Shown here: positions 44,686 to 56,439 of the stretch, piece after piece
How positions within the stretch are numbered: position 1 is the stretch's first letter
How the letters are laid out: each line of letters starts with the position of its first letter
Notes under the pieces: model-generated
The model's database searches: none
What the model was told of the DNA's origin: nothing
Seen by the model: the letters and a program-made list of their open reading frames with translations, nothing else
Program-made: the position numbers and the translations under genes
Assembly (NCBI GenBank): GCA_009760885.1
Contig: CM019717.1
Coordinates: 45,896,866-45,960,865, forward strand
From: Achatina immaculata
Taxonomy: Eukaryota; Mollusca; Gastropoda; Stylommatophora; Achatinidae
Reading direction: 5' to 3'
Length of the DNA stretch: 64,000 nt

Positions 44686-45060
44686 ATCATCATCATCCGT
44701 GGCGTCTGGGGTTGACTATTATGTTTATCCAGAGTACTCGATCCTTCATGCAGGCCATAAGCTCACTTGGTGATCTCCTCTCACACCATCTCGTCAGACT
44801 GTCCAGTATCATTTCTCTTTGTCTTTCCCTGGCTCTTCTTCCTTCTATTTTTCCTGTTGTTATAATATTTTCAGTGCCTCCTCTTCTAATTGCATATCCT
44901 ATGAAAGTACATTGTCTCTCTCTCTCTCTTATTTATTTTTTTGGACACGATTTTTTGTATCTCCAGCTGTTCTCAAGCATACTCCGTTAGTTATTTTTGC
45001 TGTTCAGGGAATTCGCAATATTCTTCTACTAAACCACATTTCTACTGCTTCCAATGAAGT
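44686..45060 (-). mobile_element. LINE family B 3' fragment
   Basis: Minus strand: tail (GATGATGAT) at 44686-44698, then the C-terminal basic region and RRMLRIS-like segment, as at 12.3-12.7 kb. It contains a CT-rich insertion near 44915-44945. 5'-truncated at about 45060. Confidence 0.85.
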
Positions 45061-45259
45061 AAAGTGTTTGAATATAATACGTTCAATACTTATTAATTGG
45101 TATAAACTGAAGAATTCGCAGCTTGTTCCATTGCTTTTATGCTGTAATTTGTGCTAAGACACATGGTCGTGTCTAAATGAATGTTAAGAAATTATGGTTA
45201 TGATGTAGATTGAGCTGTATGGTTCAGTTTTAATAATAATAACAAGATAGAATGAGGAA

Positions 45260-45350
45260 AATGGTAAGAAACAAGAATGGTATGAGAATTTATAAACGAA
45301 GAACATACAACAATCCAATATTTCGGCTAAAGCCTTTTCAAAGATCATAT
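45260..45350. repeat. Interspersed repeat, left half (split by a LINE)
   Basis: AACATACAACAATCCAATAT, then TTCGGCTAAAGCC and TTTTCAAAGATCATAT, resembles 18500-18545. The matching right half is at 45889-46000. Confidence 0.6.
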
Positions 45351-45351
45351 C

Positions 45352-45884
45352 AGCTTCAGTCATTTGCATGTCCCTTGCGGAAATTTGCCTCCCTGACAGC
45401 TCTCCTGTAGGCCTCTCGGTTGTAAGCAAGATGCCCTGCTGCTGATGCATCCATTTGCAGATTATCAACGATGTTTTGCAGCCATCTTCACCTTGGTTTT
45501 CCTCGCTTTCTTTTTTTCCATTATGTACCCTTCCAAGACGGTCTTCTCTAGATTATTATGACGTTTAATTTGTCCAAAATATTTAAGTTTTCTTTCTTTA
45601 ATCCTCTTTACTAGCCAGTCTTCTTCAATATTAAGTTCTTGTAGTATGAATATATGTGTTCCTTTTTTGTGTTCATGATATTTGAAGAACTTTTCGGTAG
45701 CATTTGCATTCAAAGACATTTATGTGTTTCTCAGCTGTTTTGTTAAGTGTCCAGGTCTCACAGGCATATGTTGCGATGGGAAAGATGCATACCCTTAAAA
45801 AATCTTACTTTTGCAGTTCTGTCTGTTCCTCTTCACAGATTCTTTATTTGTTTTACTTTCTGAAGAGCAATAGATGTCCTATCT
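45352..45884 (-). mobile_element. LINE family A fragment inserted in an older repeat
   Basis: Minus-strand frames: FFKGMHLSHRNICL-like, RRVLQI-like (mutated), KGTHIFILQELNIEEDWLVK, KYFGQIKRHNNLEKTVLEGY and MEKKKARKTKVKMAAKHR, ending at GACAGCTCTCCTG and the tail. Flanking sequence repeats AARGATCATAT on both sides (45338-45348 and 45890-45900), consistent with a target-site duplication. The flanks belong to one repeat that is uninterrupted at 18.5 kb. Confidence 0.85.
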
Positions 45885-45888
45885 ATTT

Positions 45889-46000
45889 ACAAGGATCATA
45901 TATAACAACAAAACAACAGATTAAAAACAACAAAAATAAATGAAAAAAAAATTAAACACTTAGCTTTTGTGCATCCTCTTTGTAAGTAAGACGGTTACAA
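45889..46000. repeat. Interspersed repeat, right half
   Basis: Continues the repeat seen at 18540-18640 (AAACACTTAGC, CATCCTCTTTGTAAGTAAGACG). See the left half at 45260-45350. Confidence 0.6.
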
Positions 46001-46980
46001 AATAGACGTAGGTAACATGAAGTAGAAACAGGTGACTGGCTGAGAAATGAGATAAAGGGATGATAGCAAAGAATACCTTATGGTAAACAACATGGCATTG
46101 TGCCCCAGATGGCCCCAGCTTGCTCCCATCCGATATCTATAACGTAAACAAAAGCCGCCCGAGAAGGCGCAGATAATGAAAGTGAGAAAACAATATGGGG
46201 AGAAGTTGAATGAAAGATGGTTCAGAATGAACAGAAACCACTGAGAGGACAAGACTGTTCGCTTAGGATGTCTAGACAAGGAAGCCATCAAAACCTTCTA
46301 GCCAAGTAGAGAAGAAGGATAGAAAGGGCCGGAAAATGAACCTTAAACCGCCTGCGGCAAGAGGGAGAAAATGCAGCGAAGTGAGTGAGGCTAAGACAAG
46401 AAGGCCGGGCAAGAATAGCAAGAAACATCCGTTTACTTCATTACTAGAACCAGTTTTACCGCAGTCGTCATTTCTATTAGTAATTTACATAACGATTTCA
46501 AGGCAAACACTCTCAAATGTTAGAATCGGCCGTGTTATAATTTATTCATAAAATATCTTGGGATGGTGCAACACTGAGGGTTCTATGTGTAATTCAGCTC
46601 CTAAAATCGATTTAAAAGCTCTGAGTGCAATGCAGAAAGAACTTTTATGTAGACAAGCGAGTAGAGAAGTGCACATTCTCACACAAGACGAACTAGCAAT
46701 GGATTTTTATGTTTATATTTCACAGTTTTTATTTGTGATTTGGGACAGTGAAAAGGTTTGCGCTATCTTTTACTCAATGAAAAGAACTTATCCTACCATA
46801 AACCCTTACACCTGTTACCCAGATGAATCACTTCGGAGACCACATGATGTCCTCTTACTCAGCACAGGACTGTAACATCGGTATTTTCCACTTTTATTTC
46901 TTTAGATTCTTCGCAGCTCTGAGCTGCTCGTCTTTAGATATTTTTCCCTTGGTTTTTCTGTGCTGCAAGTGCCATCCATC
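46001..46980. other. No gene recognised
   Basis: AT-rich. The 105-codon frame 46558-46875 (plus) begins MGWCNTEGSMCNSAPK and has an apparently ordinary composition but no family I recognise and no continuation. It is listed only as an open frame. Confidence 0.4.
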
Positions 46981-46984
46981 CCAT

Positions 46985-47190
46985 AGTTCATTCACTCATT
47001 TATCCGTTAAATATCTATCCATTCATCCATCCATCCTTTAGATTACTCATTCATTCATTAAGTTACTCATTTATTCATCTATCCATTAGATCGCCCATCT
47101 TCCTATCTATCAGTGTATCGGTTCTAATATCCATCCATTTTCTGGTGGGTCATCTATCCATCCATCCATCCATCCATCCATCCATCCAGA
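46985..47190. repeat. (CATT)n / (CATC)n microsatellite tract
   Basis: Interspersed CATT, ATTCATC and a terminal run of CATC (47160-47187), directly flanking the inverted-repeat element. Confidence 0.9.
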
Positions 47191-47197
47191 TAAGTAC

Positions 47198-48216
47198 TAG
47201 TTACATAGGTTGATTGTCAACCCTAGCGTAGAAATAATGGGTTAGCAGCTGGGCAACTTAGGAGTGCGCAGTTCTGAGAGAGTCCAGTTCGCGGACCCAG
47301 TATATAAAGAAAACGTGATAGAATTTTAATAGGTCGGGATTCGTACGCTGAAGGGATCGGGGGAGGTCATGTTGTCGTTCGAGAGCGTTTGAGAGTGTAT
47401 GTCATCTGTGGATAAACGTGTAAGCGTTAGATTAATATCGGGGTTTATATCTCTGTCACGTGCAAGGCTGTGCTGTCCAATCCTCTGACCCGCATCCCGA
47501 CCCACTTAAGTATGGTTAGGATAAATGAAGTGTACATGAATAATTTTGGTGATGTGCAATGATGGCTCATGTGTACACATAAATACGTATTGCTGACATG
47601 TATGTATGTTGTAACAATTATTGCCAGTTAGTTCCTTATAATACATCAGATACTCAGTCATTTAATGATGAAGATTAGAGATTTTTGTATGATTATATAC
47701 ACGGGGTTAACATTGATTCTTTAGAAGTTCCGCTGTCTATCATGACAATCTAGGATTCTGAACATTTAAGGAAGTCATTTTGATGATTATGTTGTTAACG
47801 ATAAAGCTGATGAGTAACATATAAATTGATGATCCCTTGTTTGATTTTCCTAACCTTCTAAACTGATGATCGATAACAATATAAGTTCCATGATTATTTT
47901 AAATAAGAGTTGTTTTATTTGTGTTTCTTTTCATTGTATAATATGTCAATGTGTAGTGTATAATCACCCTTCCAACAATACCATAGCAAATCAGAACAAT
48001 ATAAGCAACACTATAATTAACAGATTATTATAAAAAAATATTTTCTTACATATCCGATCCCCTCAGCGTACGAATCCCGACCTATTAAAATTCTATCATG
48101 TTTTCTTTATATACTGGGTCCGCGAACTGGACTCTCTCAGAATTGCGCACCCCTAAGCTGCCCAGCTGCTGAGCCATTATTTCTACGCTAGGGTTGCCAA
48201 TCAACCTAGGTAACTA
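47198..48216. mobile_element. ~1.02-kb non-autonomous foldback element with ~165-bp inverted termini
   Basis: 47198-47361 (TAGTTACATAGGTTGATTG ... AGGGATCGG) and 48053-48216 (CCGATCCCCTCAGC ... CAACCTAGGTAACTA) are inverted copies with only scattered mismatches. Shared segments include CCCTAGCGTAGAAATAATGG, GGACCCAGTATATAAAGAAA and GGTCGGGATTCGTACGCTGA. The ~690-bp interior is AT-rich with no ORF. This is the form of a non-autonomous DNA transposon or foldback. Flanking target-site duplication is not obvious. Confidence 0.88.
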
Positions 48217-48560
48217 CACTAATCACTTCCCTACACATCCACATTTTTTTTCTTCTTGTGCAAGCCGTTTTCTTTCCATCTCACTTGATCAAAATCTTGC
48301 ACAGAAATCCTTATACCCAAACCTCCACGGAGACTAAAAAATGATCTATAATAATGCCGAGAACATTTCTGAATATTTTGTGTGAAATTGTAGTGACGTT
48401 ATATGGTAATTAGATAGGAAGAATTAAATTGATGGCACTATGTTTCTAGGTCCCATAAGCAGCCAACATTTCGTGTTGCTTAACAGCCAGTGTGAGTTCA
48501 TGCCGTGAATTCTTTTCTGCGCATCATTAATGTATGTATTATATTATATTGTATTAATTA
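48217..48560. other. No gene recognised
   Basis: AT-rich spacer between the foldback element and the LINE. Confidence 0.45.
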
Positions 48561-48582
48561 TGTATTATATTTTCTCTGAACC

Positions 48583-49971
48583 TTAAGTGCCCAGGGCACA
48601 TGGGGCTTCCGCAAGGGTTTTCCACAAATGCCTGTCCTTTGCCTTTTTTTCTGCTCTTGCCCAGGTGAGCCCTCTATTGCTCAATATCCTTTCTGTTGTT
48701 CTTCTCCATGTCTCTTTTGGTCTACCCTTACTTCTGCTCCCCTGTGGTGTCCATCTTAGTGCTATTTTTGGTAGTGAGTTGTCAGTCATTCGGAGCACAT
48801 GTCCCAACCATCGCCAGCGTCTTTCCTCAATAATTGTTGTCAGTGGTTTCATCTGCATTTCTGCTAATAAGATGTTATTTCTTATAGTGTTTGGCCAAAA
48901 TATTTTTCTAATTCTTCGTAAACATTTAGTCTGGAAAGAATTCAACTTGTTTTCTATGGTTTTGGTGATTTTCCAGCATTCGCTTCCATAGAGTAGTACA
49001 CTTAGAACATTACTCTTAAATATCCTGATTTTCATATTTATGCTTAGTTTTTTTGATTTCCATATATTCTGCAGCATTGCAAAAGCCTGGTTTGCTCTAG
49101 TAAGTCTGCTGTTGATGTCCTCTGTGCTGTCTCCATTTTCTACTACTCTGCTGCCAAGGTATACAAATTCATTGACCTCCTCCACTAACTTGTTATCTAC
49201 TCTGAGTACATTTCTGTTGTTCACATTTTGCTTCATTAACTTTGTCTTTCCTACGTTGATCTTTAGTCCTATGTTGTTTGCATTCTGAGTTAGCTTGCTT
49301 ATTTTATCTTGCATATCTTTGTGACTGCTTGATAATAGACAAATATCGTCCGCAAAGTCAAGGTCCTCCAGCACTGTGTCAAGGGTCCATTGTAATCCTC
49401 TGCGTTTGTCTGATGTTGCCTCCTTCATTAACCAGTCTACTGCCAAGATAAATAATGTTGGTGATAGTACACATCCCTGTTTCACTCCTGTTTGTACCCT
49501 AAAGCTGCTGGAGGTATGTTCTCCACAGATAACTTTGCACTGAAAACCCTCGTATAGGGCTTTGATTACATTAACTATTTTATGGGGGAGGCCATGCCAT
49601 CTTAGGATTTTCCACAGTGCATCTCTGTTGACACTGTCAAAGGCTTTCTCAAAATCTATGAATAATGCATATGTTGTGCTATGCCACTCATTTGCCTGTT
49701 CTAATATTTGTCTAAGTACAAATATGTGGTCTATGCATGATCTTCCTTTCCTAAATCCTGCCTGCTCTTTCCGAAGTTTTTCCTCAAGTGTTGGTACAAT
49801 TCTGTTGATGATTATTCTGCAAAATACTTTACTGGTGAGAGGCAGTAGGGTAATGCCTCTCCAGTTCCCGCAATCTCTGAGGTCACCCTTCTTTGGTAAT
49901 TTTACTATAGACCAGTTTTCCACTCCTCTGGGGCTTTTTCTAAATCCCAAATTTGTTGTAATATCCGGCAA
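48583..49971 (-). pseudogene. Reverse transcriptase domain of family C LINE
   Basis: A 462-codon frame with RT motifs in order: IVKLPKKGDLRDCGNWRGIT, EKLRKEQAGFRKGRSCIDH, YALFIDFEKAFDSV (motif A Asp present), VQTGVKQGCVLSPTLF, LEDLDFADDICLLSSSH (motif C Asp-Asp present) and KINVGKTKLM. The C-terminal region has LYGSECWKITKTIENKLN, RRIRKIFWPN, WRWLGHVLRM and GRPKETWRR. All RT catalytic residues are intact, so inactivation comes from the frameshifts and the endonuclease change. Confidence 0.92.
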
Positions 49972-50600
49972 AGTTGTTTTGGTGTTTCTGTTTCTTCTGC
50001 TTTCAACATCTCCGCAGTCACTTCATCTTCACCTGGTGCCCTGTCTGATTTTAGCTTCCTTATCGCCTCCTTTACTTCATTTATTGTTATTGGTCCTGTA
50101 TTGATGTTTAGTTCCGTTTTTGCTTCAGGTATGTCTATTGTTTGTGCTGCTTGTGTTCTGTTTAGTAGGGTGTTAAAGTGTTTCCTCCATCTTTCAATTT
50201 TTTCTCTTTCTCCACTGACCAGTTGTCCATTTTGTGTTCTTACTGCACTTTCACATCTTGTGTTGAAGTTACCTGTCATCTGCTTTGTGATTTTATATAT
50301 GGTTTTCATGTCATTTGTATATGCTGCTTTCTCTGCTGTTTCTGCTAAGTTGTCATAATATTGACGTTTATCTTGACGGCATGATTCCTTCACTTCTTTG
50401 TCTTTTTGTGCATAATTACTTAAAACTCGTTCTTTAAGCCGTTGTGATTTGGTGTTCAGTAATTTTTTCTTGATTTCTTTTCTTTGCTCTATCTTTTCCC
50501 ATGTGGTCTCGCTTATCCATTCCTCTTTTCTCCTTTTCCGATATCCCAGCACCTCTTTTGCTGTTTCCTGTAGTGTTTTATTGAACTCTAATATGGACAT
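49905..50600 (-). pseudogene. Linker region of family C LINE
   Basis: 232 codons beginning MSILEFNKTLQETAKEVLGY, rich in K/E/R, with RKRRKEEWISETTW, the IKRWRKHFNTLLNRTQ block, and SDRAPGEDEVTAEMLKAEE. It ends EEWKTGL, where a one-base deletion separates it from the RT frame (INVKLPKKGD in the next frame). The initiator Met is not the real start, because the coding continues upstream in this frame to the 50695 frameshift (KLTDQQTRNEFSIVLKNRF). Confidence 0.88.
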
Positions 50601-50674
50601 TTCTGCTTCGTCTTGTAGGACACTGAAGCGGTTCTTAAGTACTATTGAGAATTCATTTCTTGTTTGCTGGTCTG

Positions 50675-51559
50675 TCAGTTTGCTTGTATCAAAATGTATC
50701 TTCTGTGTTCTCCGATTTTGGCTTTCCTTAATTTTAGTTTTATTTTTGCTACCAGAAGGTTGTGATCACTTCCTACATCTGCTCCTTTCCTTGCTCGTAC
50801 ATCTTGTAGTGACCGTTTCCACTTGTTGTTTATTAGTATGTGATCGATTTGGTTTTCTGTGGTTTTATCTGGTGACCTCCATGTCACCTTATGGATGTTT
50901 TTGTGTTGGAAAATTGTCCCTCCGATGGTCATCATGTTTTCTTCACAGAAACTGCACAGTCTTTCTCCATTTTCATTTATTTCTCCAATTCCTTCTCTTC
51001 CCATGATTCTTCTTCTATCTTCATTTCCTTTACCTACTTTTGCATTGAAGTAGCCCAAGATGAGTAGCATATCATGCTTGGGTATTGTTTCTACTGTTGC
51101 TTGGAGGCTGTTGTAAAAATCTTCTTTTAATTCCTCTTCAGCTGCTTCTGTTGGTGCATAACAAACTATAATAGACAGCTTCGTGAATCTTGAGTTGAAC
51201 CGTGCATATAATAATCTCTCATTTATTGGGGTCCATTTCAGCAATGCTCTTGATGCTTCTTTTGTTATAATCAATGCTACTCCTCCTTCATGAAGATCTT
51301 CTTTACCTGACCATATTATTGTATCTTCTGTGTGCTGTGTTGTTAATTTCCTTCTGCCTTGTCCTGTCCATCTTGCTTCTTGTATTCCTAGTATGTCTAG
51401 TTTGTATCTGTGCATTTCCTTGATGGTTTGTGCTAGTTTTCCAGTCTGGTTTAGTGTTCTTACATTCCAGCTGCCTATTTGCATCTTATGTTTAGGTTCC
51501 AGGAGGTCTGCAGTCGGGCTGGGGACTTCCAGTGGCTGGCTTTCATCCACAACCTTCAT
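50675..51559 (-). pseudogene. Endonuclease domain of family C LINE, catalytic Asp replaced
   Basis: Starts after a short leader, with the recognisable EN beginning MQIGSWNVRTLNQTGKLAQT. It continues LDILGIQEARWTGQG (catalytic Glu present), SIIVCYAPTE, and LLILGYFNAKVG, where the family has GDFNAKVG. The Asp is Tyr here (one base change, G to T in the first codon position). WRSPD and GSDHNLLVAK (Asp/His) follow. The frame ends LIQAN at about 50675. AP-endonuclease-type nicking needs that Asp, so the domain is likely dead. Confidence 0.9.
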
Positions 51560-51762
51560 GGGCTCAGTTTCCTGATACGCATTTCTCCTTCCACCTGCAT
51601 TTGCTTTTTCCCTTGCTTCCGTTTCTGTAGCAGTCTGATAGTTTTTTTTACCAGATAGGGTTGCTGGCCCTATGCTGAACCCTCCTTAGTCGCCTTTTAC
51701 GATCATGCATGGTAGGGTACAGTGGTCCTATTCTTTGCAGATCCCGGGTACCACACGGGGGG

Positions 51763-51812
51763 TATTATATTTATTTATGTATTAATGTATGATATTGATG
51801 GTGATTTTACAG

Positions 51813-51865
<53 letters not shown>
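51763..51865. repeat. (AT)n microsatellite beside LINE 5' end
   Basis: AT-rich linker with a 50-bp (AT)n run (51815-51864). Confidence 0.97.
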
Positions 51866-51869
<4 letters not shown>

Positions 51870-53150
51870 AATGAATAAATCGCACAATGATTATTCTTCA
51901 AGACACTCCACAGTACAACATATTTTAACTTCAAAGTGGTTTCTGTCTTAGTAAACTGTGTTACTTTACGGGTGTGAAAATTATCGTCCAGGGGTCTAAC
52001 TGTTCAACAGTATGCTCAAATTGTTAAGCAAACAGTACGTTTTTGGTTCGTCGGTAATGGTCACGTGGCACATGGTGTGCGCGACCGTCTTTCTCCACTC
52101 ACGTACAGGCGTGTTTTCACCATGTTAAACATCGTAGTTGTCATATACATCGATCCCGCTAGGATGTTTTTTAAACCTATACAGTTGTAAGTGTCTTTAA
52201 CCTTGCATGAAATGCTTTCCGAAATTCCGTTTTTGTCAGTACCTTATTCAGTACCTTATATTACTTTTTATGTAAAATTAGGCACTAGACAAACATCAGA
52301 GAAAGATTAATGTGAAGAGATTAATGTGAATTTTATTATTTTATTTTATTAGCGGTGAGATTTAATCTTGACAAAATGTTCACATGCCGGAACCAAAGTC
52401 AAAACTGCCTGGTTCTTCTCCATGAAAATTGAGGGTCATCAATCTACTGGCCTGATTATCCCCCAACCAATTTCTCTGGTTGCTTTTTACTTGATTTTTT
52501 ATAATATAAACAGGTTACGGTAAACGACGAACTCTAGAACTTTAGTTTTTCTCTTTTTTTTTTAAAATCGGTAATTTAGCAGTAACTGTCGGTTAACGCG
52601 ATCTCTGAATATTTCATTTCTTTATAATGAAATAATTCATGGATACTTTCCGCGCTGGAAAGGTAGCTGTGTAAACTTTGATAGTGCTAAATCTACATTT
52701 TATGGATAAATTGGGAAGAAATAGGCCAACCCAGCTGTTTCAGGCATTCCCTTGGCATGTACTACCGTACTGTGTAGCCAAGATCTCGAGACCCCTATGA
52801 ACGCCAACCCAGATTCTCCCCCTCCAAGGACACTGCATGCCAGTTTAATTCAGCATTTTACACACATTCATGCATCACATCAACATGAAATACATATTAC
52901 CAAGTCAGCAAATCAACTTACACCCAGTCATTAACACTCTCTACATATAGCATAGTGACGCTACCACAGACATTACATACACAGAACATCAACTATATCA
53001 TCATGATAATAACAACCATGACAAATATCATCAATGTAACATATTAAAATATGACATAAATACAATGTATTATCTCTAACTGAGTAACAACTAATTCAAT
53101 GTACCAGATTGGCCTGGGCTCCTCATAAGCAATTATACATATATCTCAAC
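51866..53150. other. No gene recognised
   Basis: AT-rich with short frames and no conserved motif. Confidence 0.5.
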
Positions 53151-53152
53151 AT

Positions 53153-53405
53153 TGTGCCGATGCACTAGTAACACATTTCAGCCGCTGCTGCCATGAAATC
53201 CCCACTCCCCTATCTCACATAAAACTTCCCTGTGCCAATGCACTGAGTAATATATTTCCACTTGTGCGAAATGCACTAAAATACATATTTCCACTTTTGT
53301 GCCCGTGCACTGAATACCATATTTCACCTTGTGCAACGCACTAATTTTGCTGCACAGTTTCATGAAGTTCACATGTGCTAACGCACTAATACTCTTCCAC
53401 AGCTT
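53153..53405. repeat. Degenerate ~32-35 bp repeats with GTGC...GCAC palindromic core
   Basis: Five to six units such as GTGCCAATGCACTGAGTAAT, then ATATTTCCAC; and GTGCGAAATGCACTA; GTGCCCGTGCACTGA; GTGCAACGCACTAA; GTGCTAACGCACTAA. Each core is a partial palindrome. It may be decayed tandem DNA. Confidence 0.65.
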
Positions 53406-53971
53406 CAAGACGTTCACATGAAATTAACAGCATGATGGCATCATCCGTGCCATTCAAGAGAACGATATTAGAATCAATCACCGAGATACTTCTTCACTAT
53501 GACTGTGCGGTACACATGGTTATTCTTCACTTTACACAATATATATGAACACACAGCATTGAACATTATTCGTCTTGAATCACCAATACATATATATAGC
53601 ATACAATATTTTTGGCGGCTGGGGTTAAGTATTTCCATATCAAACACAACACGGACGTGATCGAACTTGCCCCGCCATTTGCCCGCTGGCTATTTTCAGT
53701 GTGTCCTTTACCGCAGGCTTTTTCCTTTATATAGGTCTTCCACCCACGCATCACGTGAACTGCATCCCTCCGTTCAAAATCCGTACACTATTCTGGGCTT
53801 CGAAAGGCAGTTCACAGTTGAGAGAACATACACAATACTATAGTCCTACCATTTCAGAATGTTGACTGAAGTATTAGCTCGCGATGCTGTGTCTCTTACA
53901 TCCAGAAACATGCCAGTAACGTGGAATCTGAATTTAGGGCATTCATGAGTTTTTTGTTTTATATACCTCAT

Positions 53972-53980
<9 letters not shown>
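53406..53980. other. No gene recognised
   Basis: AT-rich sequence with nothing identified. Confidence 0.45.

Positions 53981-54023
<43 letters not shown>
53980..54023. repeat. (CA)n(AT)n microsatellite
   Basis: ACACACACACACA passing into (AT)n next to the 3' end of the LINE A copy. Confidence 0.97.
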
Positions 54024-54025
<2 letters not shown>

Positions 54026-54026
<1 letters not shown>

Positions 54027-56439
54027 CAGTCATTAATTCATTCATTTGCATGTCCCTTGTGGAAATTTGCCTCCCTAACAGCACTCCTGTAGGCCTCTCG
54101 GTTGTGAGCAAGATGTCCTGTTGCTGATGCATCCATTTGCAGATCATCAACGATGTCTTGCAGCAATCTTCGCCTTGATCTTCCTCTCTTTCTTTTCCCC
54201 ATTATATACCCTTCCAAGACGGTCTTCTCTAAATTATCACGACGTTTAATGTGTCCAAAATATTTACGTTTTCTCTGTTTGATACTCTTTACTAGCCAGC
54301 CTTCTTCAGTATTAAGTTCTTGTAGTATGGATATATTTGTTCTTTTTTGTGTCCATAGTATTTGAAGAACTCTTCTGTAGCATTTACATTCAAAGGCATT
54401 TATGTGTTTCTCAGCTGTTTTGTTAAGTGTCCAGGTCTCATAAGCATATGTTGCGACGGGTTGAGTAGTCTATAAAAGATAAATATAGATTCACAGTAAA
54501 CTCTGCATTTCTCTATTATTAATCTTATATTGAATATATGATCTCTTGATCTTCTTCCTTGTCTGAAACCAGCTTGGACCATATTGACTTCGGGTTTCTT
54601 ACAAAGTCTCCCCATTATTATTTTTAACAGAATTTTACTGGCATGACTAATCAGAGTAACAGTTCTGTAGTTTGTGCATAATTTCAGGTTACATGTTTTG
54701 GCAGTAATATGAATACAGTTCTTTTCCATTCTTTTGGCCAAATACCTGAATGCCATATTTTTTACATAGTGGATGATAGATTGTTGCATATTCCTTTATT
54801 CCTGCTTAAATAAGTTCAGCTGTTATCTCATCACATCCTGGTGATTTACATTTTTCACATTCTTTATTGCCCATAAAACTTCATCTATTGTTGATTCGGG
54901 TTCTTTCTACTCCAATAATAAATCACACTGTTGATTTCTGCTTTCACGGTCAGTTTTTTCACACATTACTCTGCAATATTCCTTCCATCTTTCTAGAATT
55001 TCCTCTATCTCTGTCAAGGCATTCCTTATCTCGTCACAAATTACATTTAGCTTAGGCGTGACATTTCTCGTCAATGTCTCCATTTCTTTAAACATTTCAC
55101 TATCTCTTCCACACTTCTGATGTCCTTCTATTCTTTCACAACAATCTTGTATGTATTGTTTGTTTTCTTTTCTTATGTTTCTTCATACTTCTTTTGTTAA
55201 AGATTTATATTCCTCTTTGGTGTTGATTGTCACTTCCCATTGCGTCTTCATTTCTCTACGTTGTTTTATAAGTTCTAGTGTGCCTGCTGTAATCCATTCA
55301 TTCCTTTGTGTTTTCTTTACTGGAACCACGTCTTTAGCTGTTGTTATTAAGATATCTCTGGCCTGCGTAGCCAGTTCATCTGGTGTCATCTCCTCCTGTA
55401 CAGCCATCAGGATTTCAAAACGGTTCTTCACTTCTATACCATATTGTTCTAGTATTTTTTAAGGTCAAAGTGGAGTGGTCTTGATCCCGTAACTATTTTT
55501 TTATCTTTAATTTAATGTCTGCTATGAATAACTCATGGTCCGTGTCACAGTCAGCACCTGGTAAATTTTTTTTTGCTGATGTTATACTTGATCTCCACCC
55601 TCTTTGCACTAAAATGTAATCTAGGTGATGTCCATGTGTAAAGTCTTCTTGGATGTTGTTTAAAAAGTGTGTTAGCAATAAATAGCTCATTTTCCATGCA
55701 AAACGCCATTAGATTGTCACCTCCCTCATTTCTATGTCCTATGCTAAATTTCTCAACAGCATGTTCTTCGTCTTCTGCTCTTTCTGTACCAATCTTTGCA
55801 TTAAAATCCCCCATTATTAATACAATATCATTTTCCCGTACCTGGTATATCGTCGTTTGCAAGTGTTATAAAAGTTTTCTACTTCATCTTCTTCTGCTGC
55901 TGATGTAGGTGCACATATCTGGATGATTGTTACATTTCCAGGGGTGCCCTTAAGTTTGATTGTGAGGATTCTATCACTTACTGGATTGTAACCTAGTAAT
56001 GCTTTTGATGTTGATTTATCCAAGGAAAAAGCCATTCCATTCTTTCTTCCTAATTCTCCACCAGAGTATACAAATATATCATTCTCACTCTTGAAATGTC
56101 CTGATCCTTTCCATCGATGTTCGCAGATTCCTACAATGTGTATCCCCGTTCTTTTCATCTCGTCACTTATTGTTTGATATTTTCCGCCATACATACCTCT
56201 CACATTCCATGTTCCTACTCTTATTTTTCTTTTTAGTTTGATGCAGGGGTTTTCCTTGGTAACACCGTCAGGATTTTGTCCATCATCACAATTACTAGTA
56301 CCGACCTCTGTCTCACACTCTTCCCCATTGTTAAAAATAGATCTATCTGGCCTGGGGGACTCACCACCAGATCTTTTTCCTATCTGACCTTCCGTGTTGC
56401 TGTTTGGGTTTCTTGGTACATTTCCAGAAGGTAGTTTAC

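Larger units (their letters stand above)
48573..51762 (-). mobile_element. Near-full-length RTE-like LINE (family C)
   Basis: This is a 3.19-kb antisense element flanked by GTATTATATTT (48562-48572 and 51762-51772), a likely target-site duplication, though AT-rich. The 5' region contains CCCGTGTGGTACCCGGGATC followed by GACCACTGTACCCTACCATG. Domains in order are an APE-type endonuclease (51559-50675), a linker (50600-49905), and an RT plus C-terminal region (49971-48583). The three frames differ: one frameshift lies near 50695 and another near 49915. The 3' end TTAAGGTTCAGAG is shared with 18128-18430. This is the domain order of RTE-type non-LTR elements. Confidence 0.92.

Noticed and set aside
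46558..46875. Host gene candidate (105 codons)
   Set aside because: No motif, no neighbouring exon, no coding-like context; reported only as an open frame.
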